Shown piece after piece: positions 1-61,200 of a stretch of DNA of 64,000 bases. The notes beneath the pieces are model-generated. The model searched no databases, was not told the origin of the DNA, and worked only from the letters and a program-made list of their open reading frames with translations. Each line of letters starts with the position of its first letter. Positions within the stretch are counted from its first letter, which is position 1. The stretch is from Gavia stellata (taxonomy: Eukaryota; Chordata; Aves; Gaviiformes; Gaviidae). The position numbers and the translations under genes were made by a program. Location of the stretch: NCBI RefSeq assembly GCF_030936135.1, contig NC_082620.1, forward strand, positions 2,170,001 to 2,234,000, written 5' to 3'.

Positions 1-242
1 CGGTCCACACCTCCAGCCACCCCTCTGAATTAACTAAGCGTGCTTACGTGACAAAGAAAACCACAAAGCCTTTTTCTTTTTTGAGCTGACAATTTAGTAA
101 TAGATTTTTTTTCTTTAAAAATAAAACCTGAGCTTGTCCAGGTTAAAGATCAGTAGATTTAAGTGCTTTTTAAGGTTGTAGCTGCGAAGCCACTCTGTGC
201 GTTGAGGATCAGTAGTACCGGTGCGGGGCCGGGGAGAAGCCA
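1..242 (-). other. ALDH4A1: ALDH4A1 3'UTR (partial, runs off the window)
   Basis: Sequence directly downstream of the ALDH4A1 stop. It is AT-rich from about 50 to 180. I see no AATAAA or ATTAAA in minus-strand orientation, so the poly(A) site probably lies outside the window. Confidence 0.6.
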
Positions 243-11599
<11,357 letters not shown>

Positions 11600-11622
<23 letters not shown>

Positions 11623-12070
11623 CCCGGCCCCGCCGCGCTCCCCGGCCCACGGCCGCGCCCGAACCACCGCGGGGAGGCGGGGGGAGCGGCTGAGACAAAA
11701 CCATAACGTTAAATAATAACTGAAAAAAGGGGAGGGAAGCGGGGTGCTCCCAGCGCGGCTCCGCACCCGCGCGCTTCTCTGGGGTTGCGGGACGCGTCTC
11801 CCCCCCCCCCCCGCACTGTGGGGGGGGAGTGGGGTGTCCCTCAGGGCCCCCCCCCCCCCGCGGCGGTGGTTGCGCCCGGCCAAGGGGGCGGCCGCGCGGC
11901 GCGGCACGTGGGAGGGGGCGGGGCGCTGGGCTGAGCTAAAAATAATTAAAAAAAGAGAAATTAAAAAAAAAAAGAAAACACCAACAACCCCAAACACATA
12001 AAGGCGAAGGAGGTGGGGGCTGGCGGCGGGCGCGGACCTGCGGGGGGAGAGAGAGAAAAGCGAGCGGAGG
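11600..12070 (-). promoter_or_regulatory. ALDH4A1: ALDH4A1 CpG-rich promoter
   Basis: GC- and CpG-dense DNA immediately upstream of the ALDH4A1 start codon. Visible elements: a CACGTG E-box at 11905-11910, a GGGGCGGGG Sp-type box near 11914-11922, C13 runs at 11800-11812 and 11847-11859, and a G8 run at 11820-11827. No convincing TATA box near exon 1; this is a CpG-island housekeeping layout. The exact start site cannot be read from sequence. Confidence 0.75.
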
Positions 12071-12422
12071 GGGCGGCCCCCCTCCCAAGAATTAAAAATT
12101 AAAAATAAAGGGGGATTTTAACCCAAAATGGGGGCCTGGCTGGGGGCAGGGGGCCAGCAGCCGCCTGCTTTTGGCCCGGGGTATTTTTATGCCCGGGAAG
12201 GGTATCAGCACTTGAGGAGTGGTGGGTGAAAGAGCCCAGTTTTTAGGGGGGCTGGGGGGGGTTTTGGGACCCCAATCCCCTGCCCACCCTGGGGTGGGGG
12301 GCCGGGGAGAGAGGAAGGTCCCCCCCCCCGTCATTGGATCCAAACGCACAAACAGCTCTTGCTTCAAAGGTGTTTTCCAAGCCCAGAATTACCACGCACG
12401 GACATTAACCAGGAGTTTGGTC

Positions 12423-12428
12423 TTTATT
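12423..12428 (-). terminator. IFFO2: Probable distal poly(A) signal of IFFO2 (AATAAA)
   Basis: AATAAA on the minus strand, preceded by an A-rich stretch and followed 50-70 bases later by a GTTTGTGCG-type GU-rich element. It is the last canonical signal before the ALDH4A1 promoter, about 6.2 kb beyond the IFFO2 stop codon. Confidence 0.6.
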
Positions 12429-15400
12429 TTATAGGTTTTTTTTTTTTTCCTTGTAACCAGAGAATGACTGTAACCCGTTTTCATCGACAAGCTCCCGCAC
12501 GTCCCTTTTCGCAGAGAAGCCCGTGGGGTACGCGACCGATGGGGCGAGCGCCGAAGGATGAACCGCTCCGGAAAGGCGGCAGGGCCGAAGGCGGATGGAC
12601 GGACGGACGGACGTGGGCTGGGAGCCCAGCGCGGTGTACGGGGAGAGCCGGAGAGCAGACCTGGAAGGGGCTGGTGGGGTTGGTTTTGGCACTAAAAAAG
12701 GAAAAACGGAGATAATCCGCTGGAACTCAGAGGAGTGCGAACGCTTGTGGCTCTCGCTGCGGGTGCTCCTCGGTGCCCCTGCTAAAGTGGATTAGATTTC
12801 CAAAGCCTTTGATGGTCCGAAATCCACCGCCGGTACGTGCACGTACCGTTCGGTCTGCTTGCAACTACCCAGGACAGACTTCCAGCCGCAGAGGAAATCG
12901 ATTTACACCTCGACTCCGGAGCAAGCCTGGGAGCTGGTTCATCCTTCGTCCTTTCCTCACCAGAGATCAAATAGCATCATCAGTTCAGTCTTTTTCTTTA
13001 AAAGAAGCTAATATACAGAATATAAAGCACAATATTTACAACAGTACGGTAAACAGGTTCATTTCCACACTGATCAGTAGTCTGTTTTAATGTGTATAAA
13101 AGAAATTCTTACATGACCTAAGAGGAACTGACAAGAAGTGACACAGCATGGGGAAAGAGTCATCAATACCCTCCACTTCAACACGTTAAATAATAAATAA
13201 TCATTTTTGGCAGAACTTAGCTACGTACACTTTAGCCACAGGTGAGGTGTTTTAAGGACTGAATTGCGTGTCTCTTTTGGTGAAACCACGTTACAAGAGA
13301 AGTGTGTCTAGTGACCAAGCTTTTAGTCATCCTCAACCCTTTCTAATAAACCCAGAAATTTTAGGATTTCAGATGAAATCTGCGCAAGGGATCGTCAGTT
13401 TGGGCAGCCGACAAACCACAGGCATTGGGTTTGTGGCACAGTGGTACTGGGGTGTTCTGCCATGGAAATGACACAGGTTTGAAGCCACCCCAGGGTTTGT
13501 TTTAAGCATTAATATCATTATTTCCTCGAAAGACAGAGCCAGCCAGACCTACGAGCACCGCCTTTGCTTACAGAAGTGCTTCACCGTTGAGTGCCTCAAA
13601 TTAGGAGGGAATCGTGATTTCTAGAAGCGTCGAATACCCACTTCTTAAACACAGTTTGTTGCTTCTTCAAAAGAGAAGCTTTGGAAGGCTCCCGCAAGCG
13701 CAGAAGGCTCTTAAGACACTGAACTACACACAAAACCAGACAAAACAAAATAATCAAGTGTTTCTTCACTACTCTGCCAAAGCCTTGGGTTCAAGCCTTC
13801 AGTGTTCCCCCCTCCAGAAGCAGGTTGGCAGGGGACTGAATTAAGACTCTGGCAGGTAGTGTTTCTAGTTCACCTCTAAAACCAGCGTTATTAACACCAG
13901 GATACTCTGTGTTGCCGTGATTGGCAATTTCTTTTCTCATTTAAAACTCAAACTGCTAGAAGTTACATTCTACTAAAAGCTTAAAACCAAGCATTTGGGT
14001 GACTTAACACTGAAGGCAAAACATTTTTAAAAAAACCTGTGTGTTCCCCTGCAACCAAGTCCTGGACCAGTGCAAAAGAATTAAAAAACCAGAAGTCCTG
14101 AAGCAACGTGGAAAATCCTCATCAGGGTATTATTACACCATGGAAGCACTATCATTTCTTAATTTTGCGGTGATAAATCGCGCTTTAAACATTCAGCTCT
14201 AAAATGAAGCACTCTCAAACGTGAAGCACAATCAGAGACTTCCCAGTATTGCAGTTCTCTTCCTCACGCGCTCCAACACAAACATTCTTCCACGTTTTTC
14301 CAGAGCCAAGGGAAACATAAGGAAATAGCTGCTTTACAGAAACCGCAGCGCTCTGGCAGGGCTGTGAGAACGCACCGATCGCCGTGGCTTTTCCTCAAGC
14401 CAACCTTGGACCGATGACCCAGCTTGTATTTTTGCTGGGAGGAATGGTTATGCAAAACCCCCCAAAACTCTCGTATTAGCAGCTTTAGATCTATATTCAG
14501 GCATGATTCTATTATTTTGTTTCATCACGTTAATTCCAATTTATACTGGTGTAGACAAACACAATTTATCTTCCAACCGGGTAGAACACACAACCCGCTC
14601 TGGGGCGGATTTTAAGACTACTGTGCTGCATCACCCCCGGTATTTAGGGGAGCACACGAGGTCCTTACCCTCTCCAGCAGAATGCCTCGCAGTCAGGGGA
14701 AGGAAAAAAAACACCCACGGGAAACAGCAATAATTCTGCAGTCGCAGAAAAGCTGTTAACCTGTTCTGCTTTCCCCCTCTCTCGCTCCCGGGCAGCGATG
14801 GGTGAGTGCTTCACAGCCATACCTGTTAGATTGTTTCCGTGTTGTCGCTTGAAACCGTTTGAGAATTTGGAGTCCCATCAGAGCAGAAGATACTTTACAA
14901 GGGAATAATTGCATTTGCTAACAGAATTCTGTTTGCACTTTAAAAACCTCTAATAAAAATAGAATATATACTGTGTTTTTTATAAATAGATTACACATTT
15001 AGCTTAGATGAGTTTCATTACATTCCCCCCCCGACTTTTTTTTTTTTTTTTGAAGAATTTTGTTTTCTCGTTGTGTGAACTAATACGATAATTACTAAGT
15101 CTTTGAAAAAATGTTTGTACCACATTAATCTTTGGACATTTTTCAACATGCACAAAAGCAACTGCCATTTGTTTACTGAAAACATTTTTTGTACAAACCC
15201 ATTTTAGGAATTTGATCTATTATTACACTGCTAACAAGCAAAAAAATTTGCTTCCTTGAAATCCCCTTTTAAAAAATGAGAAACAATGAGGAGGATTTTC
15301 TGATTGTAAGTCTAAAAAAGTGTCAATATGACACTGCATTAAGAATAGAAAACAAAAATAAAGTATTTACAGCTTTACAAAGGAAAACGAAAGAGGTCAT

Positions 15401-16247
15401 CAAAATCATTTCCAGCATTTTCACCATTTTTTTCTGGCAAGCTTTTGATCTGGTTTCTACAGAGTGGTTAAACGCAAACAGAACAGGACCACTGTCAGCT
15501 AAATCAGCAGCATCGCTTGACACTAAACCCAAGACCTCCTAGGGAAACTATCAAGGACCAACCCTCGTAACTCCCGAGAGGTTGATCCACCGAGTCCTAT
15601 ACAGCCTAAATGAAAATAAAACCCCAATCCCAAGTATGAAAACACCTTTTTCTTCTTTAAAAATGGATTACATGTGGTTATAAGAAACAGACACCAACAA
15701 CCATGGTAATTTACCATCATACACACCACCATCGTACACGTTATTTCTATACCCTCTACTATAGACCCACATCCCTTACACTTACCAACAAATGCAACCC
15801 TGTTACAGATGCTCCTCGTAATTATGGCTATTACAGCTGGCTTGGTTTGACAGTGAATTTCTGCTTCCTCACTTGGCTCTCACTGTCAAACTGAGGATAT
15901 TCTTTCCTACCCTCAACACACCAGCTACTAGTTTCAAGAACACTCAGCCTTTTTCCTACTAGGACACTGAGTTTTAAAGAAAAAACACAACAAAACAGCA
16001 GCTAAGCCGGACGGCCGTTACAATTGCTCAGTTTCTCCAGTACCAAAGAGCATTTCGTAATTGAGGAGAGCTGAACGACAGCCTCCGACGAGACTGATTC
16101 ACTGTGCAAGTAGATTGCTCAACAATGCCTCCACCAAAGTCACTAAAGCATTACAGACATTCCGCTTTGGCAGATGGTTTCTCAGCCTCGTGAGAAACTA
16201 CATATTAGCAGCTGAAGTTCATACAGACTTGAAAACCTTAAGAGTAC

Positions 16248-16253
16248 TTTATT
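16248..16253 (-). terminator. IFFO2: Candidate proximal poly(A) signal of IFFO2 (AATAAA)
   Basis: Canonical hexamer in the context TTCAATAAAGT, 2.4 kb after the stop codon. Could give a shorter mRNA form. Confidence 0.45.
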
Positions 16254-18655
16254 GAAAACATGCAGTCCCAGCCCCCTCAAAAAAATATCGCATCTCTTGC
16301 CCCCCAACCCACCCCTCCCAACTTGCAGCCCTAGTGAACATGACATTTACCACTTTGGCCACCTAAGAAATAATAGGAATGAGCACTTTGGAATAAGGTT
16401 TCTTTTCCAGAGAAAAGTTATCTACGTCTACATGATGAAACAGGCTTTGAAAAAGCCCCTAACCCACACCACAAGAACCAAGAAGTTGCTGGCTACTCTA
16501 TGAATAACTGCACTGAGTATTTCAATCCACAAGGAAACCGCAAAAATATCCTTGGATCTATTTTCTTGGACGGAAGCCATCGATTGTGGATCGTGGCCTC
16601 CACACTGTGGATCCAGATGGATCGTCCCAGTACTCCTCCCCACTCTGAAAAGCACAGGGAGCCCGTTTGATTGACATGGCCTAAAAGCATCATCGTGTCC
16701 AAGCAGGAGACGGATCTGAACAGCGATGGAAGTCCAGGCAGCAACACACGGAACTCAATTTGAGAAGCCATTACTGCACCCACAGTTACAGCGCGAGCAG
16801 AAACCCTCTGAGGTCCTGCCCCTCTGCATAGCTGCGCAAGACGGAGAGGCATTTCTGCCCGGAACGCGCCTTTTGCTGAGACATTGTGCTGGAAGAAAGC
16901 CACACTGATCTATACTGGCCTTATGCTTACAATGTAACCCTGCTGATTTCAGATCAATACCTAAGAGAGGCTTGGAAACATACTCGGGAAGCTAAAAAGA
17001 TTGGCCAGCTTACCTTTATATAACACTGAGAGGGTGCTTACACCGGGTATTTCCCTGTCCAGTCCTAGCACTGCTCCTACATAGCAGTTTCTAAGCTTCC
17101 TGGCAGGAAAAAAAAATACATTTGGTATTTACTCCAAGTCTTGGAACTGCAGTTAACTACACTGTTACCCTTAGGCAGTATTAACTACACTTTCAACCTT
17201 GGTCTAAAAAACAAACAAAAAATTATTGGCTGAGGTTTATACCCTGTTTTTACCTGGCTGAGGTGCTACAATTCCCATTACAACTATGAACAGCTTGATG
17301 GTGCCAGAGTTTCCTCAAATACCACCAAGCGATCTGACTTTTGATGCTGCTTTCTCCTGTGTAAAAATAGAGAAAGACTGACAAAGCCTAGGTCTTCTCA
17401 CTTTCTCACAGAGAAAGCACATGGCTGTTCTTCCCTAATTCTAGGGCAGCAGTAGTTTGGGATTCATTTCACTACACCCTAAAAAGGATTACAGGATTTT
17501 CCAATGTTCAGCTTTTCTGAAGAACAGTGGTCTGGAACTCTCCCAATGTCATGTCTCAAGCCTACATCTATACCACCGCATGTCAGTTTATCCTGATGCT
17601 TCAGCTATCCCACTCTGAACATCACGAAAGCAGCGTAAAAGTGGAGTTATCTCCCTGTCAGCAAAGTAAAATCTGCAACACTATGGTTGAAAAATAAATC
17701 CTGAAAAAAGAAAACATGAAAACAACCACTTGAACTGAAGGGCTGATTCCCCTCTTAATCCAATCACTGGAAACAAAGGCATTGTAATATGACATTCCTC
17801 CTCAAAAGAAGCTCTACAGATAACTAACATGTGCAAATGTGTTTTTAGCTTTCCTTTCCCCAAGAGATAACTGTAGCCCAGCAGGGACCAAACATTCCAT
17901 ATAAATAAGGCGAGCTTTTTTTTTTTTTTTTTGCATAGTAGTTTATCAGTGATAGTCCCACCCCACTGAACCCTCCTTTATCCACCTGCTTTGCCACCGA
18001 GCTGAGACCTGCTTCTGGAATTCTGGAGTCTAGCAGAAAGCTTGTACAAATCTCAAAGGCTCCTTCACCCAGAAAGATGGAATGAAGAAATTCCTTTTAA
18101 TATTGTATAACTGCTTAATCCTAAAAGCTGTCTTCTAAACCCGCTATTATTTTTAAATGTTTACAGTTCAATTTGGAGGCATTCTTTTTTGTGCCAGACA
18201 CTGGTAATTGTACCATAATTGTCTTGGGTTCGCTTCTCATTTTGCCAGCGTTCCTTTTGCCAATCAGTGCAGCAGTTCAATAAAACCATAAGCTTATTGA
18301 AGTACCCAGAGCCTTTGCAGCACCATTCTCTGCTGCTACCAGTTTTTTTTTAAATAATTTTTTTTATAAAAACACCTGCTATTAATATTCCACTGGAGCT
18401 CAAAGTGGCTCAGCTTGGGGCAAAGGCACAATTAAAACACCATGTTTTCTTACAGGACTCTGCATTTATGATTTGTATAACAATAGAAATTTACAGCACC
18501 AATCCTTGGGTGGGGTGGGGATGCGTGTAGGAATGAGTCCTTAGAAACCCTGTGCAAGGGCTTACAAGTCTTTTTTTTTTTTTCCCCCCCATCAGTGTAC
18601 TGTTTTTTAATCTTTCCTTGTATCCTCCCTTTCACTGGAATGCTCCAACTACGTA

Positions 18656-56060
<37,405 letters not shown>

Positions 56061-56506
56061 AGCGTGCCCCCAGATTGACTGCCTAGCGTAAAATAAATGA
56101 GGGAGTGTCACTCTGCTCTGTGAAACGCTCCCGCCCCTGCCCTTGTATCGCTGCCGCTGGCTCGCGGGGAAATCACCTAATTGATAAGATCAAATTATAA
56201 AGGGTGAATTTTGTTATCCAAATGCGGAGTCCTGCCTAAGTGCTAAATAACGTTGCTATTACAATAATTAAGTTATTAAATAAGCATCTCCCAACTGCTG
56301 CTGCTGGACCTCTGAGCCGCTCGGTAATCAAAGGATATTGTTTAATTGAATTATGTGATTACTGCATTGCACCGCCACGGATCGGAGCGATGCTTTGTGA
56401 GCAGGCGAAGCACACGGCGAACTCTCCGTGAGGCTGGTGTAAAGCTGTAGCAATGCTATTCGCTCACCTAATTTTTCAAAGAACAAGACAGTGCTTTGCC
56501 AGGTAG

Positions 56507-56556
56507 TATTTATATTAAAATACACAGGCAATATTTATATTAAACTACACGGGCAG
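56507..56556. repeat. 25-bp tandem duplication
   Basis: Two adjacent copies of TATTTATATTAAAATACACA-type sequence, starting at 56507 and 56532, with two substitutions. Confidence 0.8.
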
Positions 56557-56601
56557 CAGCAGCCACTTGCTGAAACTCCATCGGCACCCACGAGCCGCGC
56601 T

Positions 56602-56661
56602 CAGCACCCTAAATGAAAGCTCTTCAAAGCGCAGCACCCTAAACGAAAGCTCTTCAAAGCG
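56602..56661. repeat. 30-bp tandem duplication
   Basis: CAGCACCCTAAATGAAAGCT-type unit of 30 bp starting at 56602 and 56632, differing at one base (a T/C CpG transition). Confidence 0.88.
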
Positions 56662-57005
56662 CTCTGTTAATGTGTTACAAACCCGTGTTTTCCCAGCACC
56701 TCCTGGAAGAAAAAAATAAATGTACTGGGTGGAGGCGCTTTTGATAAAGGATGACTCAAAGAAACAGCTGAAAAGATTATCTCTCGCCGAGCACAAAAAC
56801 ACTTCAGCCTCAGTTTTAGACTGTAACCTGTGTTCATTGCTGAGGTTACAGGAAAACACCTTTAATGCCTTGGTCATTAGGGCACGGCTGTAACCGCTGA
56901 TGTTGGGCACTGTCGATGCATCAAACAGAGCCGTATTTAAAGAAAAAAAAATTGCAGCTCGCTGGGAAACATTTCCATGGCGTATACCCCCCCGGCAGAT
57001 TCACA

Positions 57006-58251
57006 GCAGTACTTGCAAAGCGCAAGAATAGACTGCTTGACCAACCTGATCTCCTTTATGACCGGGCGACCCGCCCAGTGCACGAGGGAAAGGCTGTTGA
57101 CGTTGTCTGCCTGGACTTCAGTAAAGCCTTCGGCACTGTCTCCCACAGCGTTCTCCTGGAGAAGCTGGCGACTCGTGGCTGAGACAGGCGCACTCTTCGC
57201 TGGGTTAAAAACTGGCTGGATGGCTGAGCCCAGAGAGTGGTGGTGAATGGGGCGAAATCCAGTTGACGGCCGGTCACAAGCGGAGTCCCCCAGGGCTCAG
57301 TTTTGGGGCCGGTCTTGTTTAATATCTTTATCGATGATCTGGATGAGGGGATAGAGTGCTCCCTCAGTAAGTTTGCAGACGACACTGAGTTGGGTGGGAG
57401 TGTTGATCTGCTCGAGAGTCGGAAGGCTCTGCAGAGGGATCTGGACAGGCTGTATCGATGGGCTGAGGTCAACTGTATGAGGTTCAACAAGGCCAAGTGC
57501 CGGGTCCTGCACTTGGGTCACAACAACCCCATGCAACGCTACAGGCTTGGGGATGAGTGGCTGGAAAGCTCCCCCACAGAAAAGGACCTGGGGGTGTTGA
57601 TTGACAGCCGGCTGAAGATGAGCCAGCAGTGTGCCCAGGTGGCCAAGAAGGCCAACGCCATCCTGGCCTGTACCAGAAATGGTGTGGCCAGCAGGAGCAG
57701 GGAGGTGATCGTGCCCCTGTACTCGGTGCTGGTGAGGCCGCACCTCGAATCCTGTGTTCAGTTTTGGGCCCCTCACTCCAAGAAGGACACTGAGGTGCTG
57801 GAGTGTGTCCAGAGAAGGGCGACGGAGCTGGTGAGGGGTCTGGAGCACAAGTCTGATGAGGAGCGGCTGAGGGAGCTGGGGGTGTTCAGTCTGGAGAAGA
57901 GGAGGCTGAGGGGAGACCTCATCGCTCTCTACAACTGCCTGAAAGGGGGTTGTGGGGAGGGGGGTGTTGGTCTCTTCTCCCATGTAACTCGCAATAGAAC
58001 GAGAGGAAATGGCCTCAAGTTGCGCCAGGGGAGGTTCAGGCTGGATATTAGGAAAAATGTCTTTACTGGGAGAGTGTTGAAGCACTGGAAGAGGCTGCCC
58101 AGGGAAGTGGTGGAGTCACCATCCCTGGAGGGGTTCAAGGAACGTGTGGATGTGGCACTGCGGGACATGGTTTAGTGGGCATGGTGGGGTTGGGTTGGTG
58201 GTTGGACTTGATGATCTTACAGGTCTTTTCCAACAGTAGTGATTCTGTGAT
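57006..58251 (+). mobile_element. CR1 LINE, 5'-truncated, with reverse-transcriptase region
   Basis: About 1.25 kb of CR1. It opens in the reverse-transcriptase domain (CLDFSKAFGTVSHSVLLEKL), continues through [21 protein letters not shown] and the catalytic FADD box (57372-57383), then the C-terminal part and 3' tail ending GATTCTGTGA. The frame is broken by three stops at 57180, 57225 and 57264, then open for 290 codons (57303-58175). The endonuclease and the 5' half are absent, so this copy is dead. Its 3' half closely matches the copy in ALDH4A1 intron 12. Confidence 0.95.
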
Positions 58252-61200
58252 AAGTGCCAGTAATAAGGTTATTATTCAGGGCAGAAGCCAACCAAGAGCA
58301 GGTTTCTCCCAGATCTGGGTAATGTTCCATTTTTCAGGCACACGGCATCCTCGCTGGCAGGCGGTGATGCTGGAAAGAGCCGGGTGCTTTCAGAAACCGG
58401 CGAAACCACATGGTCAACAGCTGGGAAAATCCTGTTGAACAACAAGAGATTTTTTTTTTCTTCCCTTAAGGAAGCAGGAAAATATCAGAGGGAATGATAA
58501 ACCGGCCAGTTAATTAACGCTTTTGTACCTGCCCGGTGAGACGATGCAGATCATGATCGCTCGTTAGGCAGCACCCATCGCCACAGCCCCATCCAAAGGT
58601 CGTTAAATCAGTGAGTCTTTTTCCTAATGGCCTGTGGCTCATCCCCGGGATGCGTACGGTCACCGCCAGCATCCCGCTCCGCCGCCGGGCTACGGTTTCA
58701 TCCCAGCCCCTGAAAGTGAATCATCCTCAATTAATCGCGACAATTAATTAGGCTTAGGCTTGGAGAAATGGGAATCCCTCTTCCACGAGGGCTCGTCCAA
58801 CCACAGAGCTGACCCGCTGCCACCGCCGGCGTGCTGAGCAGTCGCCATCCAGCACGTGGGGTACCCTGCGACGGCTGGGGACATTCCTGTAGGGATTCCT
58901 CCGATTCCTGCCATGGAAAGCTCTCTGCTGCCTGCCAATTGCAGATATAAATAATGAAGCACTGATTAGCCCTTTCCTATTTGGACGGGGAGGAAAAGGG
59001 ATGGGAAACGATGCTATTTCTGAATGCAGAAACTATCCGGCAATTAAATAACGGTGACCACCCCGAGCGATGCTAATAATAACGCACTGGCTTTACTTTG
59101 GGTCTCAGTTGTTTCACCCAAACGCGGGCTGGAGCGGGGGCTGAGGAGTCTGGACTCTTGGATTTGATTTTTACACCCATTTTTACTTTCCCTTTGTTAG
59201 CATCCTTCACTCCCAAACCTCAGCGACTGTTTGAGGACTGCTCTCTACGTCTGCTTCGGTTTTTTTAATATCACTTTTCCTGGGTTTGGTTATATACGTT
59301 GGAGCTTTGTTAGTCTGACACTCGCGGAAAGTTATTGAGCTCTTGGGTCCGTCTTCCTTCCAAGTAACCGTTTTTTAGCCAAACCCAACCCAACCCAGCA
59401 GCCTCGCCGGCACACACGCACTGCGCTGAGTTACAGCCGATACGTGATGCTGACGTGCATCGGGGCTGGGTTATGGTTTGCGTGTTTGAATGAATCCCCC
59501 TCTAAAACAAACAAGTAAAAATCCTTTGGCTTAACATCTGTAAGACACCCCAGCCCTCGAAAATGCCTCACTCAATAATCTCAGCGGAGCCCTCCTCGGC
59601 TCCGACTTCCCGGTGTCGCGGTGAAGCAACATCTCCTCCAAAGCCCCCGGTGACCTCAGCATCCCTCCCTCATCCCCCTTCCTATTCCTTTGGGCTGCGG
59701 TAACCGCCCGAGCCTGCTCTTCACCGACCTCAGAGACGGAAAAAGGTGATTTATTCACCCCGGACTCCGCAGTAACAAGAGGTAGCTTCTTTCCGAGGCT
59801 GCCATTTAACAACCAGCAAGCTTCAGTGGTTAAACTGGGATTAGTATCGCTCACCTGGGGCTCTTACCCTTGCACTGCTGCCTGAATAAGGCTGTTTCTG
59901 CAATCCACGCTACTGAAATAAGTGGAATTTTTAATGGTGCCTTCCCCAAAACGGTTGGTTTTGAACCCAGACCTGTGGGATGGTGCGTGAGCATCAGTGG
60001 GACCATGGGATTAGCAGCTGATGAGTTGCTGCGATGAGCCCCGCCGCATCTCAGCTGCATTTTTGGCCGGCAAAGCGTTTCCGACTCCAGCTGGACCCTT
60101 TCCCCCGCACGATCCCGTGGTTGCACCAGCATCGGGGCTGTTTCTTGAGAAATCGGAGCAGAAACCATCCCTGCCTGCCCGTGCCGGCAATAGGCACGTG
60201 GGAAGATGGGCAAGAACGCGCCGGCTGCCCCGGTGACTCCTCCGGTGACTCAGACCCCACCGAACGCACCCGGTCGTGGCATGAAGACACGAAGGCTGCG
60301 CCTCTTCGCACATCGCCGAGGTGTCGCTCGGTGGAGAAGGGGCCGGGTTAGTCACCGGGGTTGTCATTTCAAGCCGTATAAGGGAAGCCCTTGGATCGTG
60401 TCGGGAATTGCATCGGTCACCACGTCACGCTGCGGAAACAGAAAATATTTGGCAGGTCGGCTGCTATCGATAATGGGGGAGGAATGAGTTACATCAGCGG
60501 CTACAAAACCAGCAATTTTTCCTCCCTGCAGGTTCCTTATTGCCTTTAAAGGAGGTTTCTCCTCCTCAAACAGTGTTTTTTTCCCCCATATATTTTCTAC
60601 CGGTTCTATCAGCTCACGTGAAATAGGAGCTGCTGCTTAAATCCAGCACTTTCTCCCATTCCAGGTCTATTCCTTTGCTCCAGTCGCTTTTTTGGAGGTA
60701 AAAAATCTCATTTTGCCACATTTGGGGGTTTTACGTGCATCAGCACAGCAGAACAGCGTTCAGGCGCAGAGGGATGCTGCTCACGCGCAGCCCGAGAGCT
60801 GCGTTTGTCCTCAGCCCTTCGGCCGAGAATTGGGGATGCGAAGGAGGGACCCAGCCTGGTCGACTTCAGCGCACCCCGATCTCCTCTCACCTGGGCGGGG
60901 GATGATCTTCTCTACGGAGATCACGTAAATATTTTGGAAACTAAAGCTTCTGCACCCAGTTCAACCCAAAAAGGTGGATGAACTCAGGAGACAGGGATGC
61001 AGCAAGAGCTAAAGATGCTGAGAGTGAATGCGAAGCATCCACTAACTTGGGGTGGTTGAGACATGCCGTAGCATTTCCCTGGAGACTGTGGCAATATTCA
61101 TTGCTTCCTTAGTAACCAAATATTTGCATCTGTATTGAGTATAGCAGCAAATATGCATCGATAAGCCCGTACAGGCCGCCGCAGGTGTGTTTTAGGACAC

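Larger units (their letters stand above)
12405..18655 (-). other. IFFO2: Probable IFFO2 3'UTR
   Basis: 6.2 kb between the IFFO2 stop and the distal AATAAA, with no ORF above 136 codons, no recognised repeat and many AT-rich stretches such as 14940-15060. A long 3'UTR is expected for this gene. Candidate earlier signals on the minus strand are AATAAA at 16248-16253 and ATTAAA at 13086-13091; use of these would leave the leftmost part as intergenic DNA. The extent is inferred. Confidence 0.6.
56061..57000. other. Intergenic DNA upstream of IFFO2
   Basis: No gene recognised. 56170-56420 is AT-rich and dense in homeobox- and GATA-like sites. Two short tandem duplications follow (25 bp at 56507-56556, 30 bp at 56602-56661). 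Confidence 0.7.

Noticed and set aside
57297-58085. 262-codon minus-strand ORF
   Set aside because: Antisense of the CR1 reverse-transcriptase frame; the real frame is on the plus strand with the FADD box.
59531-60487. Overlapping ORFs of 90-120 codons in the intergenic region
   Set aside because: They occur on both strands, lack recognisable domains and do not form exons with plausible splice sites.
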